Notes under the pieces: generated by a model
What the model was told of the DNA's origin: nothing
What the model saw: the letters and a program-made list of their open reading frames with translations, nothing else
The model's database searches: none
Shown: positions 33,369 to 42,056 of the stretch, one piece after another
Numbering within the stretch: position 1 is the stretch's first letter
Layout: each line of letters starts with the position of its first letter
Made by a program: the position numbers and the translations under genes
Source of the DNA: Streptomyces sp. NBC_01233
GTDB taxonomy: Bacteria > Actinomycetota > Actinomycetes > Streptomycetales > Streptomycetaceae
DNA length: 64,000 nt
Assembly: GCF_035989305.1 (NCBI RefSeq)
Contig: NZ_CP108514.1
Coordinates: 558,001-622,000 of the forward strand
Reading direction: 5' to 3'

Positions 33369-34745
33369 GTGGCCGCCAGACGCGACAGAACGCACTATCT
33401 CTACATCGCGGTGATCGGCGCGGTGCTGCTCGGCATCGCCGTCGGCTTCGCCGCGCCCGGCGTGGCCGTGGAGCTCAAACCACTGGGCACCGGCTTCGTC
33501 AACCTCATCAAGATGATGATCTCGCCCATCATCTTCTGCACGATCGTGCTGGGCATCGGATCCGTCCGGAAGGCCGCCAAGGTGGGCGCCGTGGGCGGGC
33601 TCGCCCTCGGCTACTTCATGGTCATGTCCACGGTCGCACTGGCCATCGGCCTGCTGGTCGGCAACCTCCTCGAGCCCGGCAGCGGTCTCCACCTCACCGA
33701 GGCGGCGCGCAGCGCCGGCGAGGCGCAGGCCAAGGCGGGCGGCGCCGAGAGCACGCCGGAGTTCCTGCTCGGGATCATCCCGACCACGCTGGTGTCCGCC
33801 TTCACCGGGGGCGAGGTGCTCCAGACGCTGCTGGTGGCACTGCTGTGCGGGTTCGCACTGCAGGCCATGGGCACGGCGGGGGAACCGCTGCTGCGGGGTA
33901 TCGGGCACGTGCAGAAGCTGGTGTTCCGGGTCCTCGCGATGATCATGTGGGCGGCTCCGGTGGGCGCCTTCGGGGCCATCGCGGCGGTGGTCGGGGCCAC
34001 CGGCATCGACGCACTGAAGTCCCTCGCCGTCATCATGATCGGCTTCTACACGACCTGCCTGCTGTTCGTGTTCGTGGTCCTGGGCACGCTGCTGCGGGTG
34101 TGCACGGGGGTCAGCGTCTTCGCCCTGCTGCGCTATCTGGGCCGGGAGTTCCTGCTGATCCTTTCGACCTCCTCGTCGGAGTCGGCCCTGCCGCGGCTGA
34201 TCGCGAAGATGGAGCACCTGGGGGTGTCCCGGCCGGTCACCGGGATCACGGTGCCCACCGGGTACTCCTTCAACCTGGACGGGACCGCGATCTACCTGAC
34301 GATGTCCTCGCTGTTCGTCGCCGAGGCGATGGGCAAGCCGCTCGCTCTGGGCGAGCAGATCTCACTGCTGCTGTTCATGATCATCGCCTCGAAGGGCGCG
34401 GCCGGGGTGACCGGCGCCGGCCTGGCCACCCTCGCCGGCGGACTGCAGTCGCACCGGCCGGAACTGGTGGACGGGGTCGGCCTGATCGTGGGCATCGACC
34501 GGTTCATGAGCGAGGCGCGGGCCCTGACCAACTTCGCGGGCAACGCCGTCGCGACGGTGCTCATCGGCACGTGGACGAAGGAGTTCGACCACGCACGGGC
34601 CGCCGAAGTCCTCGCAGGGCGGTTGCCGTTCGACGAGACCACCCTGGTCGACGACGCGCACGGGACGGAGCCGGCCGAGCCGGCACCGGCGCCGGCCGCC
34701 GTGCCGGTCCCCTCGCACGCCCCCAAGGACGGCGTACCGGTCTAG
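33369..34745 (+). CDS. dctA: C4-dicarboxylate:cation symporter DctA
   Basis: A 458-residue membrane carrier of the DAACS family that takes up succinate, fumarate and malate with protons or sodium. Conserved segments: NLIKMMISPIIFCTIVLGIG, the serine-rich STSSSESALPRL, and GYSFNLDGTAIYLTMSSLFV, then DRFMSEARALTNFAGNAVAT. Start is GTG 33369 after AGGAGGCATC. It is divergent from the CitA/CitB-type pair, which probably induces it with dicarboxylates. The C-terminal 30 residues are Pro/Ala-rich. Confidence 0.95.
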   Translation: MAARRDRTHYLYIAVIGAVLLGIAVGFAAPGVAVELKPLGTGFVNLIKMMISPIIFCTIVLGIGSVRKAAKVGAVGGLALGYFMVMSTVALAIGLLVGNLLEPGSGLHLTEAARSAGEAQAKAGGAESTPEFLLGIIPTTLVSAFTGGEVLQTLLVALLCGFALQAMGTAGEPLLRGIGHVQKLVFRVLAMIMWAAPVGAFGAIAAVVGATGIDALKSLAVIMIGFYTTCLLFVFVVLGTLLRVCTGVSVFALLRYLGREFLLILSTSSSESALPRLIAKMEHLGVSRPVTGITVPTGYSFNLDGTAIYLTMSSLFVAEAMGKPLALGEQISLLLFMIIASKGAAGVTGAGLATLAGGLQSHRPELVDGVGLIVGIDRFMSEARALTNFAGNAVATVLIGTWTKEFDHARAAEVLAGRLPFDETTLVDDAHGTEPAEPAPAPAAVPVPSHAPKDGVPV

Positions 34746-34765
34746 CCGGTCCGCCCGCACGGGCC

Positions 34766-34812
34766 GGCCGGCCGGGCAGGGCTCGCCCCCACGGTACCCA
34801 GCCCGGCCGGCC
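34766..34812 (+). terminator. Probable terminator after dctA
   Basis: GGCCGGCCGGGC (34766-34777) can pair fully with GCCCGGCCGGCC (34801-34812) around a 23-base loop, 20 bases after the dctA stop. Confidence 0.45.
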
Positions 34813-34975
34813 CGCCGCATTCCGCACAGTTGCACCTATAGTCGGAATTCGGCCACCGATAAACGAACCCCCATGCTGCAAAAGGTACTTCCGCAGCAGG
34901 CCGTGTGCATGACATCTTGCGTCCACCACTTGTTTCGTACGACCCGGCATGACCACCGGGTCTTCGGAGGACGCA

Positions 34976-36790
34976 TTGATACCCCACATATCCAGCCGAC
35001 CTCGACGTACCCTCGTGCTGGCCGCCACGCTCGGCGCGGCACTCGCCTTCGGGGCTCCCGCCGCGCTCGCCGGCACCGCCCCGGTCTCTCCTTCCGGCTC
35101 CCCCGCCTCCGCCTCCGCTGCGGCGGCGCCCCGGGCCGCGGCCCCGACTTCCCAGAGTGCGACCTGGGTTGCCGGCACCCGTGCCTACCTCGTGATCACC
35201 GCTCCCGGTGACACCACGGCGGTACGGAGCGCCGTCACCTCCAACGGCGGTACGGTCTTCCAGCACTACGACGCGATCGGCGTGATCGTCGCCCACTCCG
35301 CGTCCGGTACCTTCGCCACCACCATGCGCGGTGTGAGCGGGGTCCAGCAGGTCGGCGCCACCCGCACCTCGGACGTGCCGGCGGACGCCTACAACCCGGC
35401 GCTGCCCGCCAACCCGGCGCAGTCCACGACGCCTTCGGGCGAGCCGGTCCGCGCCGACATGACGCAGATCAAGGCCGACCAGGCCTGGGCCGTCACCACC
35501 GGCTCCGCCTCCGTCAAGGTCGGCATCCTGGACACCGGTGTGGACGACCAGCACCAGGACCTGGCCCCGAACTTCAACGCGGCGGACTCCGCGTCCTGCG
35601 CCTACGGAAAGCCGGACGCCCGTACCGGCGCCTGGCGGGACGTCGGCACCCACGGCACGCACGTGGCCGGTACGGTCGCCGCCGCCAAGAACGGCAAGGG
35701 CGTCATCGGTGTGGCGCCGGGCGTGAAGATCTCCTCGGTGCGCATCGCCGAGCCCGGCTCCTCGCTCTTCTTCGCCGAGAACACCGTCTGCGGCTTCATG
35801 TGGGCCGGTGACCACGGCTTCAAGGTCACCAACAACAGCTACTACACGGACCCGTGGCAGTTCAACTGCCCGGACAACGCCGACCAGGCCGCGATCATCG
35901 AGGGCGTCAAGCGCGCCCAGGAGTACGCCGAGGGCAAGGGCTCGCTGCAGGTCGCGGCGGCCGGCAACTCCAACATCGACCTGGCCAACAAGACGACCGA
36001 CACCGAGTCCCCGAACGACTCGACCCCGGTCACCCGCACCATCACCAACGCCTGCCTGGACATCCCGACCGAACTCCCGGGCGTGGTCACGGTCTCGGCG
36101 ATGGGCACCACCGCCAAGGCCTCGTACTCCAACTACGGCCTGAACGTCGTCGACGTGACGGCCCCCGGCGGCGACGCCACCGGCATCTACAGCACCCAGC
36201 CGGGCGGCAAGTACGGCACCATGAGCGGCACGTCGATGGCCTCGCCGCACGTCGCGGGCGTGGCCGCGCTGCTGGCCAGCACCAACCCGGGCATCACCCC
36301 GGCGCAGCTGCGCGACAAGCTGGCCACCCAGGCCAACGACGTCGCCTGCCCGTCGGACAGCCGGTGCAAGGGCACCACCGCGAAGAACGGCTTCTTCGGC
36401 GAGGGCCAGGTCGACGCCCTCAAGGCGGTCGGCTCCACCCCGCCGCCCGGCAAGTACTTCGAGAACGCCGGTGACTTCGCCATCGGCGACAACACCACCG
36501 TGGAGAGCCCGATCACCGTCAGCGGGGTGACCGGCAACGCCCCGGCCACCCTCAAGGTCGGTGTGAACATCGTGCACACCTACATCGGCGACCTGAAGGT
36601 CGACCTGATCGCTCCCGACGGCACCGTCTACACGGTCCACAACCGGGCCGGCGGCAGCACGGACAACATCAACCAGGTCTTCACCGTCAACGCCTCCTCC
36701 GAGGTCGCCAACGGCACCTGGAAGCTCCGTGTGAACGACAACGCCGGCGGCGACACCGGCAAGATCGACTCCTGGAACCTGACCTTCTGA
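34976..36790 (+). CDS. Secreted subtilisin-like protease with C-terminal P-domain
   Basis: A 604-residue S8 peptidase. Signal peptide (RRTLVLAATLGAALAFGAPA), an inhibitor-I9-like propeptide (about 65-135), a catalytic domain with D186 (ILDTGVDD), H226 (GTHGTHVAG) and S420 (GTSMASPHVAG), and a P/homoB domain (about 485-604: ITVSGVTGNAPATLKVGVNI, IGDLKVDLIAPDGT) as in proprotein convertases. The TTG at 34976 with GGAGGACGCA upstream is the best start; an ATG at 34949 lacks such a site. The P-domain usually stabilises the fold or guides substrates. Confidence 0.92.
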   Translation: MIPHISSRPRRTLVLAATLGAALAFGAPAALAGTAPVSPSGSPASASAAAAPRAAAPTSQSATWVAGTRAYLVITAPGDTTAVRSAVTSNGGTVFQHYDAIGVIVAHSASGTFATTMRGVSGVQQVGATRTSDVPADAYNPALPANPAQSTTPSGEPVRADMTQIKADQAWAVTTGSASVKVGILDTGVDDQHQDLAPNFNAADSASCAYGKPDARTGAWRDVGTHGTHVAGTVAAAKNGKGVIGVAPGVKISSVRIAEPGSSLFFAENTVCGFMWAGDHGFKVTNNSYYTDPWQFNCPDNADQAAIIEGVKRAQEYAEGKGSLQVAAAGNSNIDLANKTTDTESPNDSTPVTRTITNACLDIPTELPGVVTVSAMGTTAKASYSNYGLNVVDVTAPGGDATGIYSTQPGGKYGTMSGTSMASPHVAGVAALLASTNPGITPAQLRDKLATQANDVACPSDSRCKGTTAKNGFFGEGQVDALKAVGSTPPPGKYFENAGDFAIGDNTTVESPITVSGVTGNAPATLKVGVNIVHTYIGDLKVDLIAPDGTVYTVHNRAGGSTDNINQVFTVNASSEVANGTWKLRVNDNAGGDTGKIDSWNLTF

Positions 36791-36800
36791 GAAGGCGGTC

Positions 36801-38219
36801 CTAGGACCTGAGCACATCCGCGAGCCAGTCGAACACGACCTCGCAGTGCTGCTGGGGGGCCATCGGGGAGCAGTGCAACTGCGCCCCGGTGGCCTCCGCC
36901 ATCTTCACGTACTCCTTGCGCGAGCGGACCAGGTCGTACATCTGCTGCGGCTGGCCCGGGTAGAACGTCTCGAAGTCGTAGTCCAGGACGAGCACCGGCG
37001 CCTTGATCCGCGGCACGACCTTGGTGACGTCGAGTCCGATGGCCACCTGTGCCGGGGTCCAGAGGTCGGTGAGGACCTTGCCGGCGCGCGCCTGGAGCAG
37101 GGCCTGGCGGTCGAAGATCTCGAAGCGCTTCTTGACCGTGAAGGCCAGCTGCGGGGTCAGTTCCGGAACCACCTCCTCGTTCCAGATCCGGTTGGTCTCC
37201 TCCTTGTCGGCCGTGACGATGTCGCGCAGCTCCTCGTCGAAGCCGAGCCAGGGGCTCACACAGCCCGGCTGGCAGGCCACCGCCGCGAGCCGGTGCTCGA
37301 AGGCGGCGGCGCGGGCGACGAGGTTGCCGCCCATGCTGAGGCCGGTGAGCGCGATCCGTGCGCTGTCCACGTCCTTGCGCGCGTCCAGCCAGTCGACGAT
37401 CGGGCCGACGACCTTCTCCCACCGGGTGGTGAAGGGCATCTCCTCCACGAAGAGCAGCTGCCCCTGGCCGGGGCCGTCGTAGACGAGGGCGTTCCAGCCG
37501 CGGTCGAGGGCCGCGGACACGCCGTAGGTCCACATGTCGAGGTTCTGCCCGTCGCTGCCGTTGGTGAGGATGACGGTCGGGCGGGGGGTCTCCGGGCCGT
37601 CCGGGCGGAAGAACCAGACCGGCAGGTGCGTGCTGCCGTACGCGACCTTCGCCCGGACGGCGGCCGGGCTGCAGAGCCGGGCGAAGGTGTCCCATGCCGC
37701 GCGTCCGGCCTGGTACACCGCCTTCTCGTCCCCGGGGTGGTCGGTGCCGAGGACGTAGAACAGCGCCTGGGCGTAGTACTGGGCGGCGCGCAGGGAGCGC
37801 ATGCGCCGGGTCTGCGAGGGGGTCTCGTGGCCGCCCCGGCCGGTGGCCGGCGGTGCGGCGAGCTTGTCGCCCCAGGAGCGGAAGGTGTCACTGAAGGTCT
37901 GCTCCGACAGCCCGGCGGCGTTGATCGCGTTGACCGCGGTGAGCACCTCGCCGACCTCGGAGGCGTGCATGCCGGCCCCGCCGAGGGCGAGCAGGCCGGC
38001 GAAGTTGAAGCCCGGGTCGGCGAAGAGCTTCATCGCCCCCGGCGCGGGGTCCGGGTCCGCGGCGGACGGTTCGGCCGAGCCGGACGGCCGGGGCCCGGCG
38101 GCGGCCGCCGGGGCACCACCGCCCAGGGCGAGGGAGCCGGCACCGGCGGCGAGTCCGGTGAGCGCGGCGCGGCGGGACAGCTCGGACGGCTGGTGCGATG
38201 AGGGAGAGGGAGCGGTCAT
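36801..38219 (-). CDS. Tat-exported alpha/beta hydrolase
   Basis: A 472-residue protein with a twin-arginine signal (SELSRRAALTGLAAGAGSLA) and an alpha/beta-hydrolase domain: PTVILTNGSDGQNLDMWTYG near the oxyanion hole, the nucleophile elbow GLSMGGNLVARAAA, and a late His (APQQHCEVVFDWL). It resembles 2,6-dihydropseudooxynicotine hydrolase/dipeptidyl-peptidase-like enzymes; the substrate is unknown. Start at ATG 38219 is chosen because the signal follows it; an upstream ATG (38264) would precede the signal with unrelated residues. Confidence 0.8.
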   Translation of the reverse strand: MTAPSPSSHQPSELSRRAALTGLAAGAGSLALGGGAPAAAAGPRPSGSAEPSAADPDPAPGAMKLFADPGFNFAGLLALGGAGMHASEVGEVLTAVNAINAAGLSEQTFSDTFRSWGDKLAAPPATGRGGHETPSQTRRMRSLRAAQYYAQALFYVLGTDHPGDEKAVYQAGRAAWDTFARLCSPAAVRAKVAYGSTHLPVWFFRPDGPETPRPTVILTNGSDGQNLDMWTYGVSAALDRGWNALVYDGPGQGQLLFVEEMPFTTRWEKVVGPIVDWLDARKDVDSARIALTGLSMGGNLVARAAAFEHRLAAVACQPGCVSPWLGFDEELRDIVTADKEETNRIWNEEVVPELTPQLAFTVKKRFEIFDRQALLQARAGKVLTDLWTPAQVAIGLDVTKVVPRIKAPVLVLDYDFETFYPGQPQQMYDLVRSRKEYVKMAEATGAQLHCSPMAPQQHCEVVFDWLADVLRS

Positions 38220-38291
38220 GCAGCGGACCGTAGGAGGAGCCCCGGGGGCGCCGCAGCGTGCCACACCCTGCGCTCATCCGAACGGCCGCGT

Positions 38292-38960
38292 CTACCGGGT
38301 CCGCAGCACGCAGTCCCCGCACAGCCCGCCGCCCGGCACCTGGTAGTAGAGGCAGCAGCTGCGCCGTACGAAGGCCACCCCGAGCCCCTCCTCGTGGATG
38401 AAGGTGCCGGTCCCCGCCAGGGCCCCGCCCTCGGCCAGCAGGGCCCGCGCCAGTGCCACGGCCGCGCCGCCCGGAACCCGGTCGATCAGCACCCGCAGCG
38501 CCCCGACGAGCCCGGACGCCGCGTTCCCCCGCAGGACCTTCTGCGAGACCCCGAAGCGCTCTCGCAGGCCCTCGTCGAGCACGGCCAGGTTCCCCAGGAC
38601 CGTCTCCCCGAGCGTCTCGGCCGGCAGGTCCGCGGGCTCGGGCAGCCACAGTTCCAGCGACCCCGCGGCCGGCAGCCGCCACCACACCCGGTCGGCGGCC
38701 AGGTCCGGGACCCGCCCGGCCAGCGCCGCGCACCCCAGCCCGAGCGACCACAGCCGGGAGGCGATGCCGAGCTGCGCGGTCGAGGCGGCCACCCGGCCCG
38801 GGCCGCTGCCGATCCGCCGGCCCACCTCGGTCACATACGGCCCGAGCCGCTCCCCGTACAGCGCCGTCAGCGGCCGGAAGCCGGGCCCCGGCGGCTCCGT
38901 CCCGTACGGGACGGTGAAGAAGGGCCCCACGGCGGCCAGTCGCCGCAGTACGTCGTCCAT
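38292..38960 (-). CDS. FhuF-like (2Fe-2S) ferric-reductase-type protein
   Basis: A 222-residue protein ending in RRSCCLYYQVPGGGLCGDCV, the CC-x10-C-x2-C motif that ligates the [2Fe-2S] cluster in FhuF-like proteins, which reduce siderophore-bound iron in the cytoplasm. The N-terminal part is alpha-helical and poorly conserved. No siderophore genes are adjacent. ATG 38960 starts MDDVLRRLAAVGPFF. Confidence 0.85.
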   Translation of the reverse strand: MDDVLRRLAAVGPFFTVPYGTEPPGPGFRPLTALYGERLGPYVTEVGRRIGSGPGRVAASTAQLGIASRLWSLGLGCAALAGRVPDLAADRVWWRLPAAGSLELWLPEPADLPAETLGETVLGNLAVLDEGLRERFGVSQKVLRGNAASGLVGALRVLIDRVPGGAAVALARALLAEGGALAGTGTFIHEEGLGVAFVRRSCCLYYQVPGGGLCGDCVLRTR

Positions 38961-39038
38961 GCCCGCAATGATCTCAGGCCCGGCCGGGGGATCCCCCGGC
39001 CGGGCCCGGCCGCGTGCGGCCGTACTGCGGCGGACGGC

Positions 39039-39839
39039 TCAGAGCCCGGCGAGGAACTCCAGCAGCGCCCGGTTGAAGGCCTCCGGCTGCTCCACCCCGG
39101 GCAGGTGCCCGGCTCCCTCGATGACGGTGAGCACCGCGTTCGGCAGCAGCGCGTGCAGAGCCTCGGCCTCGGCGACCGGGGTGTAGACGTCGTCCGCGCC
39201 GACCAGCACCAGGCAGGGCTGTGTGGTCTCGGCGAGCACGGGCCGGTAGTCGGGGCGCTCGGCCCGGCCGCGCAGGGCGGCCGCCGCGCCCTGCGGGTCG
39301 GTCGCGCACATCATGGCGCTCACCCGTGCGGCGGCCTCCGGCATGCCGGTCACGTTGTAGGGCGCCAGCATCTTGTCAATGACCTCCTCGGCGTACGGCC
39401 GCAGGCCCTCGGCGATCAGCCGTTCGGCCGTCTCCCGGCGGAGCTTCTTGCCGTCGTCCGTCTCCGGAACCGGGGAGGTGTCGCAGAGCACGAGGGCCCG
39501 TACCAGACCCGGGTGGCGCAGTCGGAGCTCCATCGCGATCTGACCGCCCATGGACACACCACCGACGACCACCTGTTCGACGCCCAGCGAGGCGAGGAGG
39601 GAGGCGAGATCGTCCGCGAGATCGGCGAGCAGGGCCTTGCCCGGCAGCACCGGGCTCTCTCCGTATCCCCGCAGGTCAGGGGCGATCACACGGTATCCGG
39701 CGGCCGTCAGGGCGGCCGTCTGGGGGGCCCACATCGTGCGGTTGAAGGGATGTCCGTGGATCAGGATTACGGGCGCTCCGCCGCGGGGACCCAAGTCATC
39801 GAAAATCAGCGTCACACCATTGCCAAATTGGGGGTTCAT
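39039..39839 (-). CDS. Alpha/beta hydrolase (enol-lactonase/esterase-like)
   Basis: A 266-residue single-domain hydrolase. Oxyanion HGHPFNRTMW, nucleophile elbow GGVSMGGQIAMELRLRHPGL, acid in VLVGADDVYTP, and His in VIEGAGHLPGVEQP. Similar to 3-oxoadipate enol-lactonases and haloperoxidase-type esterases, but no aromatic-catabolism gene is nearby, so the substrate is unassigned. No signal peptide. Confidence 0.88.
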   Translation of the reverse strand: MNPQFGNGVTLIFDDLGPRGGAPVILIHGHPFNRTMWAPQTAALTAAGYRVIAPDLRGYGESPVLPGKALLADLADDLASLLASLGVEQVVVGGVSMGGQIAMELRLRHPGLVRALVLCDTSPVPETDDGKKLRRETAERLIAEGLRPYAEEVIDKMLAPYNVTGMPEAAARVSAMMCATDPQGAAAALRGRAERPDYRPVLAETTQPCLVLVGADDVYTPVAEAEALHALLPNAVLTVIEGAGHLPGVEQPEAFNRALLEFLAGL

Positions 39840-39928
39840 GAGAGGACATTAAGGGGCTACATTGAGCCACTCGCGTTCACCTGACAGCCGGTTGCCTTTC
39901 ACTCGTGTTTTGCACGGGGGGCGACGTC

Positions 39929-40666
39929 ATGGACGCAGACTGTGCAACCACCCCACCGCCCAGAAGGACCGAAGGCTCCGTGCCCGTACCCGTACACCTC
40001 GCGGGCCGCACCGTGCGGCTCGAGCCCCTCGCCCCCCACCACACCGAGGCTCTGGCCGTGGCCGGGGCCGAGGATCGTACGACTTACGCCTTCACCCCCG
40101 TACCCCATGGGGTGCAGGCGTCCCACGAGTACATCGACCGCGCCCTCGCCGATCAGGCATCGGGTCGATCGCTCCCGTTCGCCATCGTCAGAGCCACTGA
40201 CGGTCGCGTCGTCGGTTCGACCCGGTTCCTGGAACTCGACTACTGGCAGGGGCCGCTCGTGTGGCCCGCCGTGCCGGGCGTCCCGTTCGGCGATCCGGCA
40301 ACGGCGATCCCCGATGCCGCCGAGATCGGCAATACCTGGCTGTCCCCCGCCGCCCAGGGAACCGGCATCAACACCGAGGCGAAGCTGCTCATGCTCCGCC
40401 ATGCCTTCGAGACCTGGGGTGTCAGGCGCATCTCGCTGCGCGCCGATGCGCGCAACGGCCGGTCGCGAGCCGCGATGGAACGTCTCGGCTTCACTTGCGA
40501 GGGGGTCCGCCGGGCCCATTCGCGGGGGCTGGACGGCGCCGTCCGCAGCACTGCCTTCTACTCGATCCTCGACGAGGAGTGGCCGGCCGTGCGGTCGATC
40601 ATCGAGCTGAGGCTGTCGGCCGGCGCGCAGCGCAAGCGGCGCCGCAAGACGCTGATCCCGGCCTAG
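39929..40666 (+). CDS. GNAT N-acetyltransferase (RimJ/RimL-like)
   Basis: A 245-residue acetyltransferase. LAGRTVRLEPLAPHHTEALA at the start and IGNTWLSPAAQGTGINTEAK, VRRISLRADARNGRSRAAME, RLGFTCEGVRRAH at the acetyl-CoA-binding core are typical of RimJ/RimL-type enzymes that modify N-terminal or small-molecule amines. ATG 39929 has GGGGGGCGACGTC upstream; a GTG at 39980 is also possible. The last 15 residues are basic (QRKRRRKT). Confidence 0.85.
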   Translation: MDADCATTPPPRRTEGSVPVPVHLAGRTVRLEPLAPHHTEALAVAGAEDRTTYAFTPVPHGVQASHEYIDRALADQASGRSLPFAIVRATDGRVVGSTRFLELDYWQGPLVWPAVPGVPFGDPATAIPDAAEIGNTWLSPAAQGTGINTEAKLLMLRHAFETWGVRRISLRADARNGRSRAAMERLGFTCEGVRRAHSRGLDGAVRSTAFYSILDEEWPAVRSIIELRLSAGAQRKRRRKTLIPA

Positions 40667-40702
40667 TCGGAACAGACAAACGGAAAAACGGTCCTCCCCG
40701 GC

Positions 40703-40723
40703 TCCGGCCTGCCATCGGCCGGA
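40703..40723 (+). terminator. Hairpin between convergent genes
   Basis: TCCGGCC and GGCCGGA pair perfectly around the 7-base loop TGCCATC, 36 bases past the GNAT stop and 40 bases before the end of the convergent beta-propeller gene. Confidence 0.6.
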
Positions 40724-40762
40724 CGTCGGGGCGGGCGTTCCCGGGCCTCGCCGCGGCCCTCC

Positions 40763-41791
40763 TCATCCGAGGAAGGCCGGGGCGAGGGCCGAGTCCATGA
40801 GCCGGGTGGGGGCGCCGCTCCCGTCGGCCGGTACGGAGTACAGGTCAGCTCCGAAGTCCCCCGGCAGGGCGTAGACGACGGTCCGGTCGTCCGTCCACAC
40901 CACCTGGTCGTCCACGCTCCGCACCTCACCGAGCGGAGTCTGCGCACCAGAGGCCAGGTCCAGTGCGTACAGCCGCCACGGCGCCTCGGCCGGCAGGTCC
41001 GGCACCCGCTTCTTGAACACCAGCCGGGTCCCGTCGGGCGACAGCGACGGGCACTCGACGTTCTCGCGCAGGGTGGTCACCGTGCGCCCGGCCAGGTCCC
41101 CGCGGACCAGGTGGGTCCGGCCGCCGGTCGCCAGCGTCCCGTAGAAGGTCCGCTCGTCGGCGGCGAAGGTGACACCCCAGAGATTCACGTCGGCGGCGCG
41201 GTACGGCTTGCCGTCCTTGAGGATCTCGAAGTCCTCCAGCGAGGCGTCGAGCCTGCCGGTGCGCAGGTCGAGCACCGAGGTGCGCGTCGAGAAATTCGTA
41301 CCCGCGTACGAGTCCCCGCCGACGAAGACGGTCCAGGCGGCGAGGTGTCCGCCGGGCGAGACCCTGGCGCGGGTGGGGACGCCGTTCAGCGGATGCGCGG
41401 ACACCTCCTTCAGGCGGGCGTCGAGCACCACGGCCTTGTAGCCGTCCTGGACCCCGCTCCGGTCGGCCTGGAGGCAGATCCCCGTGCCGCCGGCCGCGTG
41501 GAAGCGCAGGCAGCTCACCCCGGACGCGGTGCGGGCCCCCTCCGGCACGCCGGCCGGGACGGTGGCGAGCTCGTCGCGGTGCGGGCCCCAGGCCATGTTC
41601 CGGAACACGATCCGGCGCCCGCCCCGGCCCGGGTCCAGCGAGACCGCGCCTTCGGAGACGCGCGGGCCGCCCGCCTGCGCGTGGTCCTTCTCCTCGACCC
41701 GGGACGACGCCCGCAGGACGGCGAGCACGCCCACGGCGGTGAGCAGGAGCACCGCCGTGGCGAGCAGCAGGATCCGGCGCTGGAAGGTCAT
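40763..41791 (-). CDS. Membrane-anchored TolB-like beta-propeller protein
   Basis: A 342-residue protein with an N-terminal membrane anchor (RRILLLATAVLLLTAVGVLA) and an extracytoplasmic domain of WD40/TolB-like blades: ARVSPGGHLAAWTVFVGGDS, SVLDLRTGRLDASLEDFEIL, ENVECPSLSPDGTRLVFKKR, DQVVWTDDRTVVYALPGDFG. Such proteins bind partner proteins or ligands; none can be named. ATG 41791 follows CGGAGTCTCTCC. Confidence 0.8.
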   Translation of the reverse strand: MTFQRRILLLATAVLLLTAVGVLAVLRASSRVEEKDHAQAGGPRVSEGAVSLDPGRGGRRIVFRNMAWGPHRDELATVPAGVPEGARTASGVSCLRFHAAGGTGICLQADRSGVQDGYKAVVLDARLKEVSAHPLNGVPTRARVSPGGHLAAWTVFVGGDSYAGTNFSTRTSVLDLRTGRLDASLEDFEILKDGKPYRAADVNLWGVTFAADERTFYGTLATGGRTHLVRGDLAGRTVTTLRENVECPSLSPDGTRLVFKKRVPDLPAEAPWRLYALDLASGAQTPLGEVRSVDDQVVWTDDRTVVYALPGDFGADLYSVPADGSGAPTRLMDSALAPAFLG

Positions 41792-42056
41792 GGAGAGACT
41801 CCGGGCGAGGTGGGGGTCCGGGGGCTGGGCGGGGGCACCATACCCAGCGGCCCCTGCATGAGCCAGGGATGTACGGCGGTGGGGAGGAGAAGTCCATGTG
41901 CCGTGCGGGCGCCAGGCAATGGCCTCCCCCAGGGGACCCCAAGAGTAGGAAAAATGCGGAACCCTGACATGCTTTCGTTCATCCTTCGAACGGAAGGATC
42001 CAGCTTCCAGACCACCCCGCCCCTCTGGGGCAGCACCAGCCGGAGAGCCACCGCAC